DNA of 60,266 nt from Leptolyngbyaceae cyanobacterium RU_5_1. Its GTDB lineage: Bacteria; Cyanobacteriota; Cyanobacteriia; Leptolyngbyales; Leptolyngbyaceae. The stretch spans positions 1 through 60,266 of the forward strand of contig JAAUSG010000005.1 of the NCBI GenBank assembly GCA_012034055.1, in the 5' to 3' direction. Below, piece by piece: positions 27,013 through 36,183 of the stretch (positions are counted from its first letter, which is position 1; each line of letters starts with the position of its first letter). Position numbers and translations under genes: made by a program. Under the pieces are notes generated by a model. It made no database searches and was not told the origin of the DNA. It was given only the letters and a program-made list of their open reading frames with translations.

Positions 27013-27585
27013 ATGTCACGTATTGATAACATCTTAAGCTTCTGGTTTAAGGATTCTACTGGGGCAACCGAAACGAACCGCAAGGTCTGGTTTATCAAGA
27101 ATCCAGAATTCGATCGCGCGATTGAACTCCATTTTCTAGAAGATTATCAGCAGGCAGCGGATGGGAAACTGGATCACTGGCAAGAAACTGCTGAGGGATG
27201 TCTGGCGCTCACGCTGGTGTTGGATCAGTTTCCGCGCAATATGTTTCGGGGACAGCCGCAGTCTTTTGCAACAGATGCAAAGGCCCTCGCGATCGCCCAG
27301 CACGCCATTCACCACGGCTTTGATCAAACCCTACCGCTGATCCAGCGCTGGTTTATCTACATGCCCTTCATGCATAGCGAGAACCTGGAGACTCAGCGGC
27401 ACTCAGTTGAGCTGTTTCGTCAACTGGCAGATAATCCAGAGACCCAAAGCTGCTATCCCTATGCCATCAAGCACCTGGAAGTGATTGAACGGTTTAGGCG
27501 GTTTCCCCATCGCAATGCAATTTTGGGTCGAGAAAGCACCTTAGAAGAAATTGAATTTCTGAAGCAGCCTGGGTCATCCTTTTAA
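27013..27585 (+). CDS. DUF924 family protein
   Basis: 190 residues with the family signature: ILSFWF near the N-terminus, KVWFIKNPEFDRAI, LTLVLDQFPRNMFRG, and FIYMPFMHSENLETQR. The fold is all-helical and TPR-like. The biochemical role is unknown. It starts 121 bases after apcD on the same strand, with a stem-loop between them, so separate transcription is likely. Convergent with psb30. Confidence 0.9.
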   Translation: MSRIDNILSFWFKDSTGATETNRKVWFIKNPEFDRAIELHFLEDYQQAADGKLDHWQETAEGCLALTLVLDQFPRNMFRGQPQSFATDAKALAIAQHAIHHGFDQTLPLIQRWFIYMPFMHSENLETQRHSVELFRQLADNPETQSCYPYAIKHLEVIERFRRFPHRNAILGRESTLEEIEFLKQPGSSF

Positions 27586-27655
27586 ACTAAAAAAAGAGTC
27601 CGACCGAAGCCGAACCCATTGCTACTCTCTCATACTCGTAAAAATGGTTTGAGTG

Positions 27656-27799
27656 TTACAAATCTCCGCCGCGTAGAGCCAGCAAGAAGATCACTACAGG
27701 TCCAGAAATCATGATTGCCGCTACCAATGTGAGCTGAACAATCGCCTCCCAGTTAATCCCACCTAAACCACCAGCAACCCCATTTAAAATGTCAGTCAT
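27656..27799 (-). CDS. psb30: Photosystem II protein Psb30 (Ycf12)
   Basis: A 47-residue protein on the minus strand from ATG 27799, MTDILNGVAGGLGGINWEAI, then VQLTLVAAIMISGPVVIFLL and the conserved end ALRGGDL before TAA 27656-27658. GGGAGGA lies about 11 bases upstream of the start. It is a single transmembrane helix subunit at the periphery of photosystem II. It is easily missed because of its size. Confidence 0.9.
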   Translation of the reverse strand: MTDILNGVAGGLGGINWEAIVQLTLVAAIMISGPVVIFLLALRGGDL

Positions 27800-27941
27800 A
27801 AAGCCTATTTTTCCTCCCAAACTAAGCCAGCTAACCGCTTTTCAGAATTTCATAATATTGCTATGACAGTTAAGTATCCTAAACTGGCAATGCGGTTTTT
27901 ACTCAGAAAGTTAACAAAAGTATAAAAAGGACGTTGATTCT

Positions 27942-28292
27942 ATGGCAACTTGGCGGTGTGTGAAGCAATGTGGTGCCTGTTGTCATCTCGATCCCAGCGA
28001 TCGCCCTGACCTTGCAGATTATCTGAATATCGAGGAATTGGAACAGTACTTCAGCCTGATTGGTGAAGGAGGCTGGTGCATTAACTTTGATCACACCACT
28101 CGTGAGTGCCGGGTTTACCTGAACCGCCCCCGTTTCTGTCGCGTAGAATCAGACGTTTTTCATGAGCTGTATGGCATCGAGCCTGAAGATCTGAATGAGT
28201 TTGCCATCGAGTGTTGTCACCAACAGATTGAGGGTGTGTATGGCGATCGCAGCCTGGAAATGCTTCGTTTTGACGGAGAAGTCGGCATTTAG
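27942..28292 (+). CDS. YkgJ family cysteine-cluster protein
   Basis: 116 residues with the CxxCGACC motif near the start (WRCVKQCGACCHLDP) and further Cys at WCINFD, ECRVYLNRPRFCRVE and ECCHQQIEG. The family (UPF0153) is thought to bind a zinc or iron-sulfur cofactor. The cysteine spacing fits. Function is unknown. Divergent from psb30. Confidence 0.85.
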   Translation: MATWRCVKQCGACCHLDPSDRPDLADYLNIEELEQYFSLIGEGGWCINFDHTTRECRVYLNRPRFCRVESDVFHELYGIEPEDLNEFAIECCHQQIEGVYGDRSLEMLRFDGEVGI

Positions 28293-28372
28293 TAAAAGGT
28301 TGCGCTTTTCAGCAGAGTTCACGATACTAGATAATGAAAGAAATATGAAAGTACATTTCAAGAACCTGTGCT

Positions 28373-28861
28373 GTGAAACACTCTTTGTCTGCTCCAAATT
28401 GTCCAGATCTGCAACTAACATCCCCTGAGCCTTCAGATACTGCGTTTGTCCCATCAGAATCACAAGCATGTTTAAATATTTTAGTTGGAGAGGGTCAGGT
28501 TGATGCAATTCCACAGGGTGAAGCCACCATAGAAGGCTTTAGCACAGATTGTGAGTGTGTTTCAGGTAAAGAGCCGAGCTGTCCTCCCTGGAGAGTTTTT
28601 ACCTCTACGTTTATCACCATCTTCCTGGCAGAGTTGGGGGACAAAACTCAAGTTTCCACGCTGCTAATGAGTGCTGAATTCCATAATCCCTGGGTGATCT
28701 TTGCGGGCGCTAGCATTGCCTTGATTACAACAACGTTACTGGGGGTTCTGGTTGGTCGCTGGCTTGCCACTCGCCTTTCTCCTAAAACCCTGGATACAGC
28801 TGCTGGAATTACCCTGGCGTTAATCGCGGCTTGGCTGGTGTGGGATGTGATGCGGATGTAG
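28373..28861 (+). CDS. GDT1/UPF0016 half-size cation exporter, first of pair
   Basis: 162 residues. After a cysteine-containing N-terminal extension of about 60 residues comes a single UPF0016 repeat with the signature FLAELGDKTQVSTLLMS and three predicted membrane helices. Full-length GDT1 proteins carry two such repeats; here the second is a separate gene 88 bases downstream. In cyanobacteria GDT1 proteins export manganese, and paired half-size forms have been described as hemi manganese exchangers. The two proteins are expected to form a heterodimer in the plasma or thylakoid membrane. Confidence 0.85.
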   Translation: MKHSLSAPNCPDLQLTSPEPSDTAFVPSESQACLNILVGEGQVDAIPQGEATIEGFSTDCECVSGKEPSCPPWRVFTSTFITIFLAELGDKTQVSTLLMSAEFHNPWVIFAGASIALITTTLLGVLVGRWLATRLSPKTLDTAAGITLALIAAWLVWDVMRM

Positions 28862-28948
28862 GTTTCAGGTTTCAGGTGCCAGGTTTCAGAACCTCCTGCC
28901 CCCTGCACCCTTCTTGCTAAGAATTAACAACTATCAACCAACAATTTC

Positions 28949-29245
28949 ATGGACTGGCATCTTCTTGGACTGGCATTTATTACGGTGTTTCTTTCAGAAC
29001 TGGGGGACAAAAGCCAACTGGCTGCGATCGCTATCAGTGGTGGCTCCAAATCTCCACGGGCTGTGTTTTTGGGAGCAACGGCAGCACTGCTGCTGGCCAG
29101 CTTCCTGGGCGTGATTATTGGCGAAGGGACGGCTCAAATCTTGCCCGATCGCGTAGTGAAAATCATTGCAGCGGTTGGATTTTTGGTAATAGCAGTTCGT
29201 CTGTTGCTGCCGCAGTCTAAAGAATCCCAAAAAGATACAGGTTAG
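28949..29245 (+). CDS. GDT1/UPF0016 half-size cation exporter, second of pair
   Basis: 98 residues with one UPF0016 repeat: AFITVFLSELGDKSQLAAIA, then a helix with AVFLGATAALLLASFLGV and a C-terminal helix. The E-x-G-D-K-S motif provides the ion-binding acid residues. It has no N-terminal extension. With the preceding gene it makes a complete two-motif transporter, probably for Mn2+ or Ca2+. The 88-base spacer contains AGGTTTCAGG tandem repeats. Confidence 0.88.
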   Translation: MDWHLLGLAFITVFLSELGDKSQLAAIAISGGSKSPRAVFLGATAALLLASFLGVIIGEGTAQILPDRVVKIIAAVGFLVIAVRLLLPQSKESQKDTG

Positions 29246-29277
29246 ACTGATATTTTATTGAGAGAATCTTAAGCTGC

Positions 29278-30192
29278 ATGACAGGTCGAACAAAGGGAAT
29301 CAATTGGGGGAAATGGGGCACCATCTTTACAGTTATCGGTGTAGCGGTCGCACTTATTACAGTTGCGTTGACTACTCCAGAGATTAAGTGCCTGTTTTGG
29401 CAGTCAAACTCTTGCCCAGAAGAATTAGTTGATGTTGATTTGATTGTAGAGACTGAGGAATCGCAGCCTTTGAAAGGAGCTAAGGTGCAGTTCAAGTTTA
29501 AGGGTGCTCCTGAGCCTAGAGAAACCGATAGTAGTGGCTATGTAACAATTCAAATTCCGAATAGAGATGATGTAACCGTTACTTTATCTAAGGAAGGGTT
29601 CCAAACCGAAAATTATGTAATCAACTTGAAAAATGATCCTAAACGAACCAGAACTTTTCCCTTAAAGCGTTTAGCATCCAGTAATTCTTCAGTTCCAACT
29701 CCTTCCCATGAAGCTTCACCATCGCCAATTCCTTCTGACGACTTAAGATCGACTGTAGGGGTGGATTATACAAAATTACAAAGTCTTTTAAGGGCGGGGT
29801 ATTGGAGAGAAGCGGATCAAGAAACTAGTCAAGTCATTTTTCAGGTAGCCAACCCGCAAAGGACAGATTGGGTTGATATGGAATCGCTAGCAAAATTTCC
29901 CTGTGAAGATCTTCGTACTATTGACCACTTATGGAGTAAGCACAGCAACTACCGTTTTGGGTTCAGCATTCAGCAGTCAATTTGGCAAAGTGTTCAGAAT
30001 GATGCAGAGACTCCTTCTGCAATCCGAGGACAGTTTGGAGAACAAGTTGGCTGGTCAAGTGATGGTCTCGATTACACAATTAATGCTCCTAAAGGTCATC
30101 TACCTGTTAGTTGGATCAGTTTGGATTGGGTAGGAGGTTTAAGGCGAGGAGGCGGTGTTCTCCTTGATCGTGTCAAAGCGTGTGGTGTCTAG
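29278..30192 (+). CDS. GUN4-domain protein with membrane anchor and Ig-like domain
   Basis: 304 residues: membrane helix at about 13-32 (GTIFTVIGVAVALITVAL), a carboxypeptidase-regulatory-like beta domain at about 50-130 (VDLIVETEESQPLKGAKV ... VTVTLSKEGFQTENYVI), a Pro/Ser linker, then a GUN4 domain at about 160-304 (LQSLLRAGYWREADQETSQV; CEDLRTIDHLWSKHSNYRFG; GHLPVSWISL). The soluble GUN4 protein binds porphyrins and stimulates Mg-chelatase; many cyanobacteria have extra GUN4 domains joined to signalling modules, whose roles are unknown. The gene is AT-richer than its neighbours. Its last 54 bases overlap the convergent hydrolase gene. Confidence 0.8.
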   Translation: MTGRTKGINWGKWGTIFTVIGVAVALITVALTTPEIKCLFWQSNSCPEELVDVDLIVETEESQPLKGAKVQFKFKGAPEPRETDSSGYVTIQIPNRDDVTVTLSKEGFQTENYVINLKNDPKRTRTFPLKRLASSNSSVPTPSHEASPSPIPSDDLRSTVGVDYTKLQSLLRAGYWREADQETSQVIFQVANPQRTDWVDMESLAKFPCEDLRTIDHLWSKHSNYRFGFSIQQSIWQSVQNDAETPSAIRGQFGEQVGWSSDGLDYTINAPKGHLPVSWISLDWVGGLRRGGGVLLDRVKACGV

Positions 30193-31124
30193 GTGCCCTG
30201 AAATCCATTCCAGCAAAATTGGGTTAACGAGTTCTGGGGCTTCGTCTTGAGGACAGTGCCCCACGCCTTGTAGGGGAATAAAGCGTTCGACACAGGAAAA
30301 CTTAGCAAATTCTTGACCCAGGGCGATCGGTTCCCACGGATCATCAGTCCCCCAGAGAATGATGGCAGGGCAAGGCAGAACCTGCAGCAGGTCTTCGGGT
30401 AACGGTCCTTGGGAATAGGCTGTAAATGCCAGGAAAACATCGACGGCACCGAGATCGCTGGCAGGAGCCAAAATTAGATCCACCAATTCATCCGTTACGG
30501 CTTCGGAATTGATGTAGGCTTTGAGCAGAATTTTGCGCACGGTGGCTGGCTGTGCAATTTGCTTAAAGAAGGCGTGACCGATCCACCTGGCTTTGAGAAT
30601 TTGTTGGAGGAGCGGTGCGCCAAGGCGTTTGTGCAAGGGTTGAGTGATGCGACGGCGATCGTGGAGCAGGCGCAGCGAGCAATTAATCAGGGCAATTCCA
30701 CGGGCAATATCAGGATCATCTACAGCCGCCTGCATCGCCGCAATACAACCGATCGAGTTACCGATTAGAAATGCCGGTTCTCCAATCACCTCTCTGCAGA
30801 AATCTACAATTTGTTGTCCCCAAGTCTCAAAGGTGTACTCAACGTGCGTACCAGGGTCTAGTGAGCCTGGCGTTGGTTTTGCAGAACCCCCAAACCCGAT
30901 TAAGTCGAGTGCATAGACGCGGCAGGTAGCGGCCAAAACGGGGAGATTTTTTCGCCAATGCCCAAGAGAGGCTCCAAGCCGTGGATAAGCACCACGGGCG
31001 ATCCCTGATTACCTTGAGTTTGATAGTTAATCGGGAAGCGCTGCCACATCCAGGTGTGGATTGAAACCTCCCCTTGCCAGGCGTTAATGCCATCAGAGTC
31101 AGTAGTCCGTGGTGTTACTGTCAT
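30139..31124 (-). CDS. Alpha/beta fold hydrolase (frameshifted here)
   Basis: Starts at 31124 (MTVTPRTTDSDGINAW). The frame breaks at 30976-30977; adding one T restores VVLIHGFGASLGHWRKNLPV running into LAATCRVYALDLIGFGGSAK. The nucleophile elbow is GNSIGC, the acid lies in WGTDDPW, and the His in GVGHCPQDE. The restored protein is about 328 residues. Similar cyanobacterial and plastid enzymes include pheophytinase-like and esterase-like hydrolases, but the substrate cannot be assigned. The break is probably a sequencing undercall. It converges on the GUN4-domain gene with 54 bases of overlap. Confidence 0.8.
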
Positions 31125-31231
31125 GAACTCAATTCTTTATTCGCCAAAATTTCTAATTTTACCCGAATTAAGAAGATAAACTCTATCTAAAAGGTGTGGA
31201 TCTCCCTACCTTAATGGTAGAAATTTCCGTC

Positions 31232-31260
31232 TTGTCAAAAAGAAATTTCTCTTCTTAAAT
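31232..31260 (+). promoter_or_regulatory. Possible promoter of the small gene at 31369
   Basis: TTGTCA at 31232-31237 and TTAAAT at 31255-31260 are separated by 17 bases. TATAGC directly follows as an alternative -10. Weak evidence from consensus only. Confidence 0.3.
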
Positions 31261-31368
31261 TATAGCTAAACTTTAACTTTTGTAATGTCCTGCGATCGTC
31301 TTGATAGTCAGGTTTACTCAGGGGGTGGCTACTCTGCTTCTAGCTTAAGTCGCTCAGGGAGGTCTACC

Positions 31369-31587
31369 ATGTGGATTACTCGAATCATCCTGCCAAAGGA
31401 ACAAGTTCCTAGTCTCCGCGTTTATCGGGGAAATTTTGTAACCCCCTTTAACGTTCAGCAGGCGGGGAATGACTATCAAGAAATCTACCAAAAAGTTTTG
31501 GAGGAACGGTTTGCGCTAGGCGACTATTTTCACAATACAGCTAGCACAGTGGGTGATCGTGATCAGTTTTTTGGGGTGGATGCGTGA
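31369..31587 (+). CDS. Small protein of unknown function
   Basis: 72 residues from ATG 31369 (MWITRIILPKEQVPSLRVYR) with an excellent GGGAGG ribosome site at 31357-31362; the upstream-extended frame lacks such a site. It has YQEIYQKVLEERFALGDYF in the centre. No membrane segment or recognised motif. The strong ribosome site and isolated position support it as a real gene. The region 31588-31802 holds only spacer. Confidence 0.55.
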   Translation: MWITRIILPKEQVPSLRVYRGNFVTPFNVQQAGNDYQEIYQKVLEERFALGDYFHNTASTVGDRDQFFGVDA

Positions 31588-31802
31588 GTATCCACCTTTT
31601 CATCTGTGTCTCTTTAATATTTCTTTATTTATGTCTTTGGAGTGTTGGTAATGGTTGGTTGAGGAGAGTAATTTGTCAGGTAGAGCAACCCTAGTAAACA
31701 ATTTAAAGTCGTTTACTGCGCTGGGTTAGCTATTGCTAATCCGTCATCACAATCAGCTCTACTCCAGGATTGTTTGAAACATTGATGTGACGAGGTAAAG
31801 GC

Positions 31803-33305
31803 ATGGCAAGTCTGAATACGAAGGTGAATGCATCCGCTCCGGCTTCTAAAGTGGCTAAGGCACCATTTGTTGCGTCGCGCTCAAAGGCTCCCGGAAGACA
31901 AGCGATCGCGTTGATCTCGGATCACGGTGACCCCGCCGCTGAAATTGGTAAGGAAGAGGCTGGTGGACAGAATGTTTATGTTCGTCAGGTGGGTGAAGCG
32001 TTAGCCAATCTGGGTTGGCAAGTGGATATGTTCACTCGCAAGGTAAGATCCAGCGATCCAAGCGTTGTGCAACATTCCCCCCATTGCCGCACGGTTCGAT
32101 TAGTGGCGGGTCCTGAAGAGTTTATCCCTCGCGATCAGCTATTCGACTATATGCCCGAATTTGTCGAAGCGTTTCAAACGTTCCAAAGCAAAGAAGGAAC
32201 AAACTACCCGTTAATTCACACGAACTACTGGATGTCTGCCTGGATTGGGTTGCAACTGAGGAAAGAGAGCAACATCCAGTTGGTTCACACCTATCATTCA
32301 GTGGGAGCCGTGAAGTATCAGTCCGTACCCAATCGTCCTGCGATCGCCGAGACTCGCTTGTCCGTTGAACGAGAAATTTTGGAGCAGGCAAACTGTGTGG
32401 TGGCGACCAGTCCTCAAGAGGAAGAAATTTTGCGGACGTTGGTATCTGAGCAAGGATGCATTGAGGTGATTCCCTGCGGAACCGATATCGAAAACTTCTC
32501 TGCCATACCGAAGCCAGAAGCGAGGGCAGCGTTAGGATTTGCTCCCGATGAGGCGATCGTGCTCTACGTTGGGCGGTTTGATCCCCGCAAAGGTATTGAA
32601 ACATTGGTGAGAGCCTTTGCCCAGTTGAAAGCGGGGGTTGACTGTCAGATGGCGAGTGCGGGCACCTCCACCTCCGCCTCTACGCTCTGTGCTTTGAATC
32701 CCGATAAGCTTCGATTAGTCATTGTGGGCGGTAGTGATCCCACTCAATCGGATGGATCGGAACGAGAGCGGATTGGGCAGCTTGTGCGAGAGTTTGGTTT
32801 GGCAAATCAAACCCACTTTGCGGGTCGCATCGGACATGACCTGTTGCCGCTCTACTACACAGCAGCCGATGTGTGTGTTATTCCCAGCCACTACGAGCCA
32901 TTTGGACTGGTGGCGATCGAAGCGATGGCCTGTGGAACACCCGTTGTGGCCTCTGCAGTTGGCGGGTTGAACTTCAGTGTTGCACAAGAGGAAACAGGAC
33001 TGCTGGTTCCTCCTCACGATACGACTGCTTTCGCTCGTGCGATCGACCGGATCCTGACGGACGAGGTGTGGGCGCGGAAACTAAGACGGCAGGCCCCGAT
33101 CCGAGTTCAAGAGAACTTCAGTTGGCCAGGTGTGGCTACCCGATTGGGCAACTTGTACCGCTGCCTCCTGGCACAGTCTATTTCTCACGAAGAGTTGTGG
33201 AGTCCAGGTCAGGCTTCCAGTTCTGCTGCTGCTACTGTAGCGGCGGCGGCAAGTGCTTCTGCTGTAGTAACTTCAAAAGCCAGTACGCTGACGAAGGCTT
33301 CGTAG
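31803..33305 (+). CDS. Glycosyltransferase family 4 (sucrose-phosphate-synthase-like)
   Basis: 500 residues with two Rossmann halves of the GT-B fold. The N-terminal half begins ALISDHGDPAAEIGKEEAGG, with the GGQNVYV donor/acceptor loop. The C-terminal half has LYVGRFDPRKGIETLVRAFA and the E-x7-E motif in SHYEPFGLVAIEAMACG. The pattern GGQNVYVRQVGEAL with HTNYWMSAW is shared by MshA and sucrose-phosphate-synthase-type enzymes. The last 35 residues are an Ala/Ser/Thr-rich tail. The product sugar cannot be told; sucrose synthesis is one possibility. Confidence 0.8.
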   Translation: MASLNTKVNASAPASKVAKAPFVASRSKAPGRQAIALISDHGDPAAEIGKEEAGGQNVYVRQVGEALANLGWQVDMFTRKVRSSDPSVVQHSPHCRTVRLVAGPEEFIPRDQLFDYMPEFVEAFQTFQSKEGTNYPLIHTNYWMSAWIGLQLRKESNIQLVHTYHSVGAVKYQSVPNRPAIAETRLSVEREILEQANCVVATSPQEEEILRTLVSEQGCIEVIPCGTDIENFSAIPKPEARAALGFAPDEAIVLYVGRFDPRKGIETLVRAFAQLKAGVDCQMASAGTSTSASTLCALNPDKLRLVIVGGSDPTQSDGSERERIGQLVREFGLANQTHFAGRIGHDLLPLYYTAADVCVIPSHYEPFGLVAIEAMACGTPVVASAVGGLNFSVAQEETGLLVPPHDTTAFARAIDRILTDEVWARKLRRQAPIRVQENFSWPGVATRLGNLYRCLLAQSISHEELWSPGQASSSAAATVAAAASASAVVTSKASTLTKAS

Positions 33306-33376
33306 AAAAGGCTGCAGGATGAAGGATGAAGGATGGTCTACTTAAGCTTTATCGTTCATCCTTTATCCTTTAGCAA

Positions 33377-34066
33377 TTAGTCCTTCCACAAGGCAATACC
33401 GCCCAATAAGCCGGAGATATTCGGCACAATTTTGGTGTTGGAGGGTAGCTGGAAGGCGATGCGATCGGTATTGCCGCCGCCAATATAGAGGGTGTCGTAA
33501 TTGAACAGGTTTTGTAGGGTTGCGATCGCGCGTTTCAAGCGATCGTTCCACTTTGCTTTTCCATCCTGATCAAGCGCGGCTCGTCCTAGTTGCTCTTCAT
33601 AGGTTTCACCTTTGCGGAATGGATGATGGCCCAGTTCCAGATTGGGGACTAGTTTGCCGTTTACAAATAGGGCAGAACCAAAGCCCGTGCCGAGTGTAAT
33701 CACTAATTCAACGCCCTGACCCGAAACCGCTCCTAGCCCTTGCATATCGGCATCGTTAATCACCCGCGTTGGCTTATCTAACTGTCTAGACAGAGCGGTT
33801 GCGAGATCAAACATAATCCAGTCAGGCGTCAGGTTGGCGGCTGTTTCCGTAACCCCTTCCCGAACGACACCCGGAAACCCGACTGAGACGCGATCGAAGG
33901 TCTTGCCCTGAGCTAAGGCTGCGATCGCGCCGATCACTGCATCGGGTTTTGCTGGTTGCGGGGTGGGTAGGCGATCGCGTTCAGCAAGTGGGGTACCGCA
34001 TTCGTCCAGCACCATGACTTTGATGCCGCTGCCGCCAATATCAACTGCAAGTGTCTGGATTCCCAT
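33377..34066 (-). CDS. ROK-family polyphosphate glucokinase-like protein
   Basis: 229 residues. The phosphate-binding motif LAVDIGGSGIKVMVLD lies at the N-terminus, and the sugar-binding part has INDADMQGLGAV, LGTGFGSALFVNG and LELGHHPF. These are the ROK signatures of polyphosphate or ATP glucokinases (PpgK type), which phosphorylate glucose in the cytoplasm. It begins only four bases after the coiled-coil gene stop on the same strand, so it is likely the last gene of a ParA/coiled-coil/glucokinase operon. Confidence 0.8.
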   Translation of the reverse strand: MGIQTLAVDIGGSGIKVMVLDECGTPLAERDRLPTPQPAKPDAVIGAIAALAQGKTFDRVSVGFPGVVREGVTETAANLTPDWIMFDLATALSRQLDKPTRVINDADMQGLGAVSGQGVELVITLGTGFGSALFVNGKLVPNLELGHHPFRKGETYEEQLGRAALDQDGKAKWNDRLKRAIATLQNLFNYDTLYIGGGNTDRIAFQLPSNTKIVPNISGLLGGIALWKD

Positions 34067-34070
34067 CGGT

Positions 34071-34732
34071 TCAATCTACCCAGCCCAGATCTTGTTCAGA
34101 AAGCTGACCGGGCGGTTTTCCAGTTGGAAAAATGGGATGGGCAAGCGATCGCTCCTGCCTGCGTCGAATCATTTCCTGTTGGGTTAGAGGAGCTGGGGGT
34201 GGGGGCTGAGTAGGCTGATCAGCAGGCTGGAGTGATTTTGCCTCTTGCTTCTGTGGAACCTGCTTCGGTGGGATATCCAGCGTTTGCTTCAGCTGCGAGT
34301 TGGCTTCTGCAAGCTGAAGCGCGGTTTGCTTTGCCTCTGCCAACTCAGTTTCCAGATCTTGATTGCGCTGCGCTGCTTTTTCCAGGCTGGTTTGCAGTCT
34401 CTTTTCAGATGCAGTTTGGTTTTTCAAGTCTGCCTTCAGCTCAGCAACTTGTTTCTTTAGTTCAGCTTCTCGCTGCTCTGCTTCCTCCAAAGCATTCTTC
34501 AGCTCAATCACATCTGCATCAAGTGTTGATTGAGTTGAAGATTGTTCTAAAGCATTGTCACCTGGCGGTTTTGCTGAACTCGTCGTTTTACTCGTTCTTG
34601 TGGACGTTTTAGCGGTAGCGGTTGTGCTATCTGAGTTGATCTCTGGCGTGTTGACCGCAACTGCATCAGCCTGTGAGTCTGCAGGCTTTTGCGCTTCTTC
34701 TCGCAATAAATCTGATAACCGTTTTCTAGCCA

Positions 34733-34736
<4 letters not shown>
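34071..34736 (-). CDS. Coiled-coil partner of the ParA ATPase, McdB-like candidate
   Basis: About 221 residues. It starts with a basic segment (MMARKRLSDLLREEAQK), followed by a disordered Ser/Thr-rich part, a long coiled coil at about 75-145 (ELKNALEEAEQREAELKKQV and further heptads), a Pro/Gln-rich part, and a C-terminal end SEQDLGWVD with a near-terminal Trp. GGAGGA precedes the ATGATG start. The start overlaps the ParA stop (ATGA). A basic N-terminus, central coiled coil and near-terminal Trp next to a ParA-type ATPase is the layout described for carboxysome-positioning McdB proteins. The assignment is inference from layout, not from detected homology. Confidence 0.55.
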
Positions 34737-35486
<750 letters not shown>

Positions 35487-35549
35487 TTAAACCTGCTTAC
35501 CCCCATAAAGATTTATTTTCAGCCTTTAAAGGCTCTTGAAAGTGATAGA

Positions 35550-35643
35550 ACTTACGCATTTTGACTAAAATCTCGGAGGTTTAAGTCACTATCGTTCGTC
35601 ACGACGCTTGCTTCTTGGTTAAACCTCCGAGGTTTGCGTAAGT
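35550..35643. mobile_element. MITE-like 94-bp element with ACTTACGCA ends
   Basis: The ends are ACTTACGCA and TGCGTAAGT, and internal arms CTCGGAGGTTTAA / TTAAACCTCCGAG are exact complements. The element carries no gene. A degraded relative lies at 56790-56864. It sits over the 3' end of the ferredoxin-like gene and supplies its last codons and stop. Confidence 0.65.
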
Positions 35644-36052
35644 CCTGAGTGAATTCTGGCAGCGGATGAATTAAGAAAGCATACTTCTCAACAACCTGGT
35701 TGCCGAGCAGGTGTTCCTGGATAATTTGCTCAATTACAGGTGGAGTGGCGCTGTGATACCAGACGCCATCGGGATAAATCACCAGAATTGGACCCTGGTT
35801 ACACACTCTCAAACAGTTTGCTTTGGTGCGAAAAATGCAGCCAGGACGAGCATCTGTGGGTTGATCAAGCTGAAGCTCTTTCAGTCGGGTTTTGAGGTAA
35901 TCCCAGGCGTCTAGCCCAATCGCTCTGGAGCAGCACTTTGGTTTACTTTGATCGGCACAGATGAAAACATGCCGTTGGATGTGGGATAGTCCTAATGCTC
36001 GAACGCAGACCCCAAGGGAATCAGAGGCGCAGGTTTCGGACTGAGTAACCAT
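35552..36052 (-). CDS. Thioredoxin-like [2Fe-2S] ferredoxin
   Basis: 166 residues with four cluster cysteines: [14 protein letters not shown], then [20 protein letters not shown], and YPDGVWYH. This is the pattern of thioredoxin-fold 2Fe-2S ferredoxins. The last 28 or so residues (from [13 protein letters not shown] to DFSQNA) are encoded by the MITE-like element at 35550-35643, so the C-terminal tail is probably recent and nonessential. Two unmatched Cys occur near the N-terminus. It lies just downstream of rpoC2 but behind a strong stem-loop. Confidence 0.82.
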   Translation of the reverse strand: MVTQSETCASDSLGVCVRALGLSHIQRHVFICADQSKPKCCSRAIGLDAWDYLKTRLKELQLDQPTDARPGCIFRTKANCLRVCNQGPILVIYPDGVWYHSATPPVIEQIIQEHLLGNQVVEKYAFLIHPLPEFTQDLRKPRRFNQEASVVTNDSDLNLRDFSQNA

Positions 36053-36130
36053 GATCTGGATTTTGGATTGCAGATTTTAGATTAGAAAGGTCTGGACGTG
36101 AACAAGGTTTAAGTTGAAGCTTTGAAACAA

Positions 36131-36165
36131 TTCAGGTCATCGGTTGATACAACCGATGACCTGAA
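36131..36165 (-). terminator. Stem-loop after rpoC2
   Basis: TTCAGGTCATCGGTTG and its exact complement form a 16-bp stem around ATA, starting 19 bases downstream of the rpoC2 stop. No long T run follows, but the position at the end of the rpoBC1C2 operon favours a terminator. Confidence 0.65.
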
Positions 36166-36183
36166 GGGTGTTAGGCTTGAACC

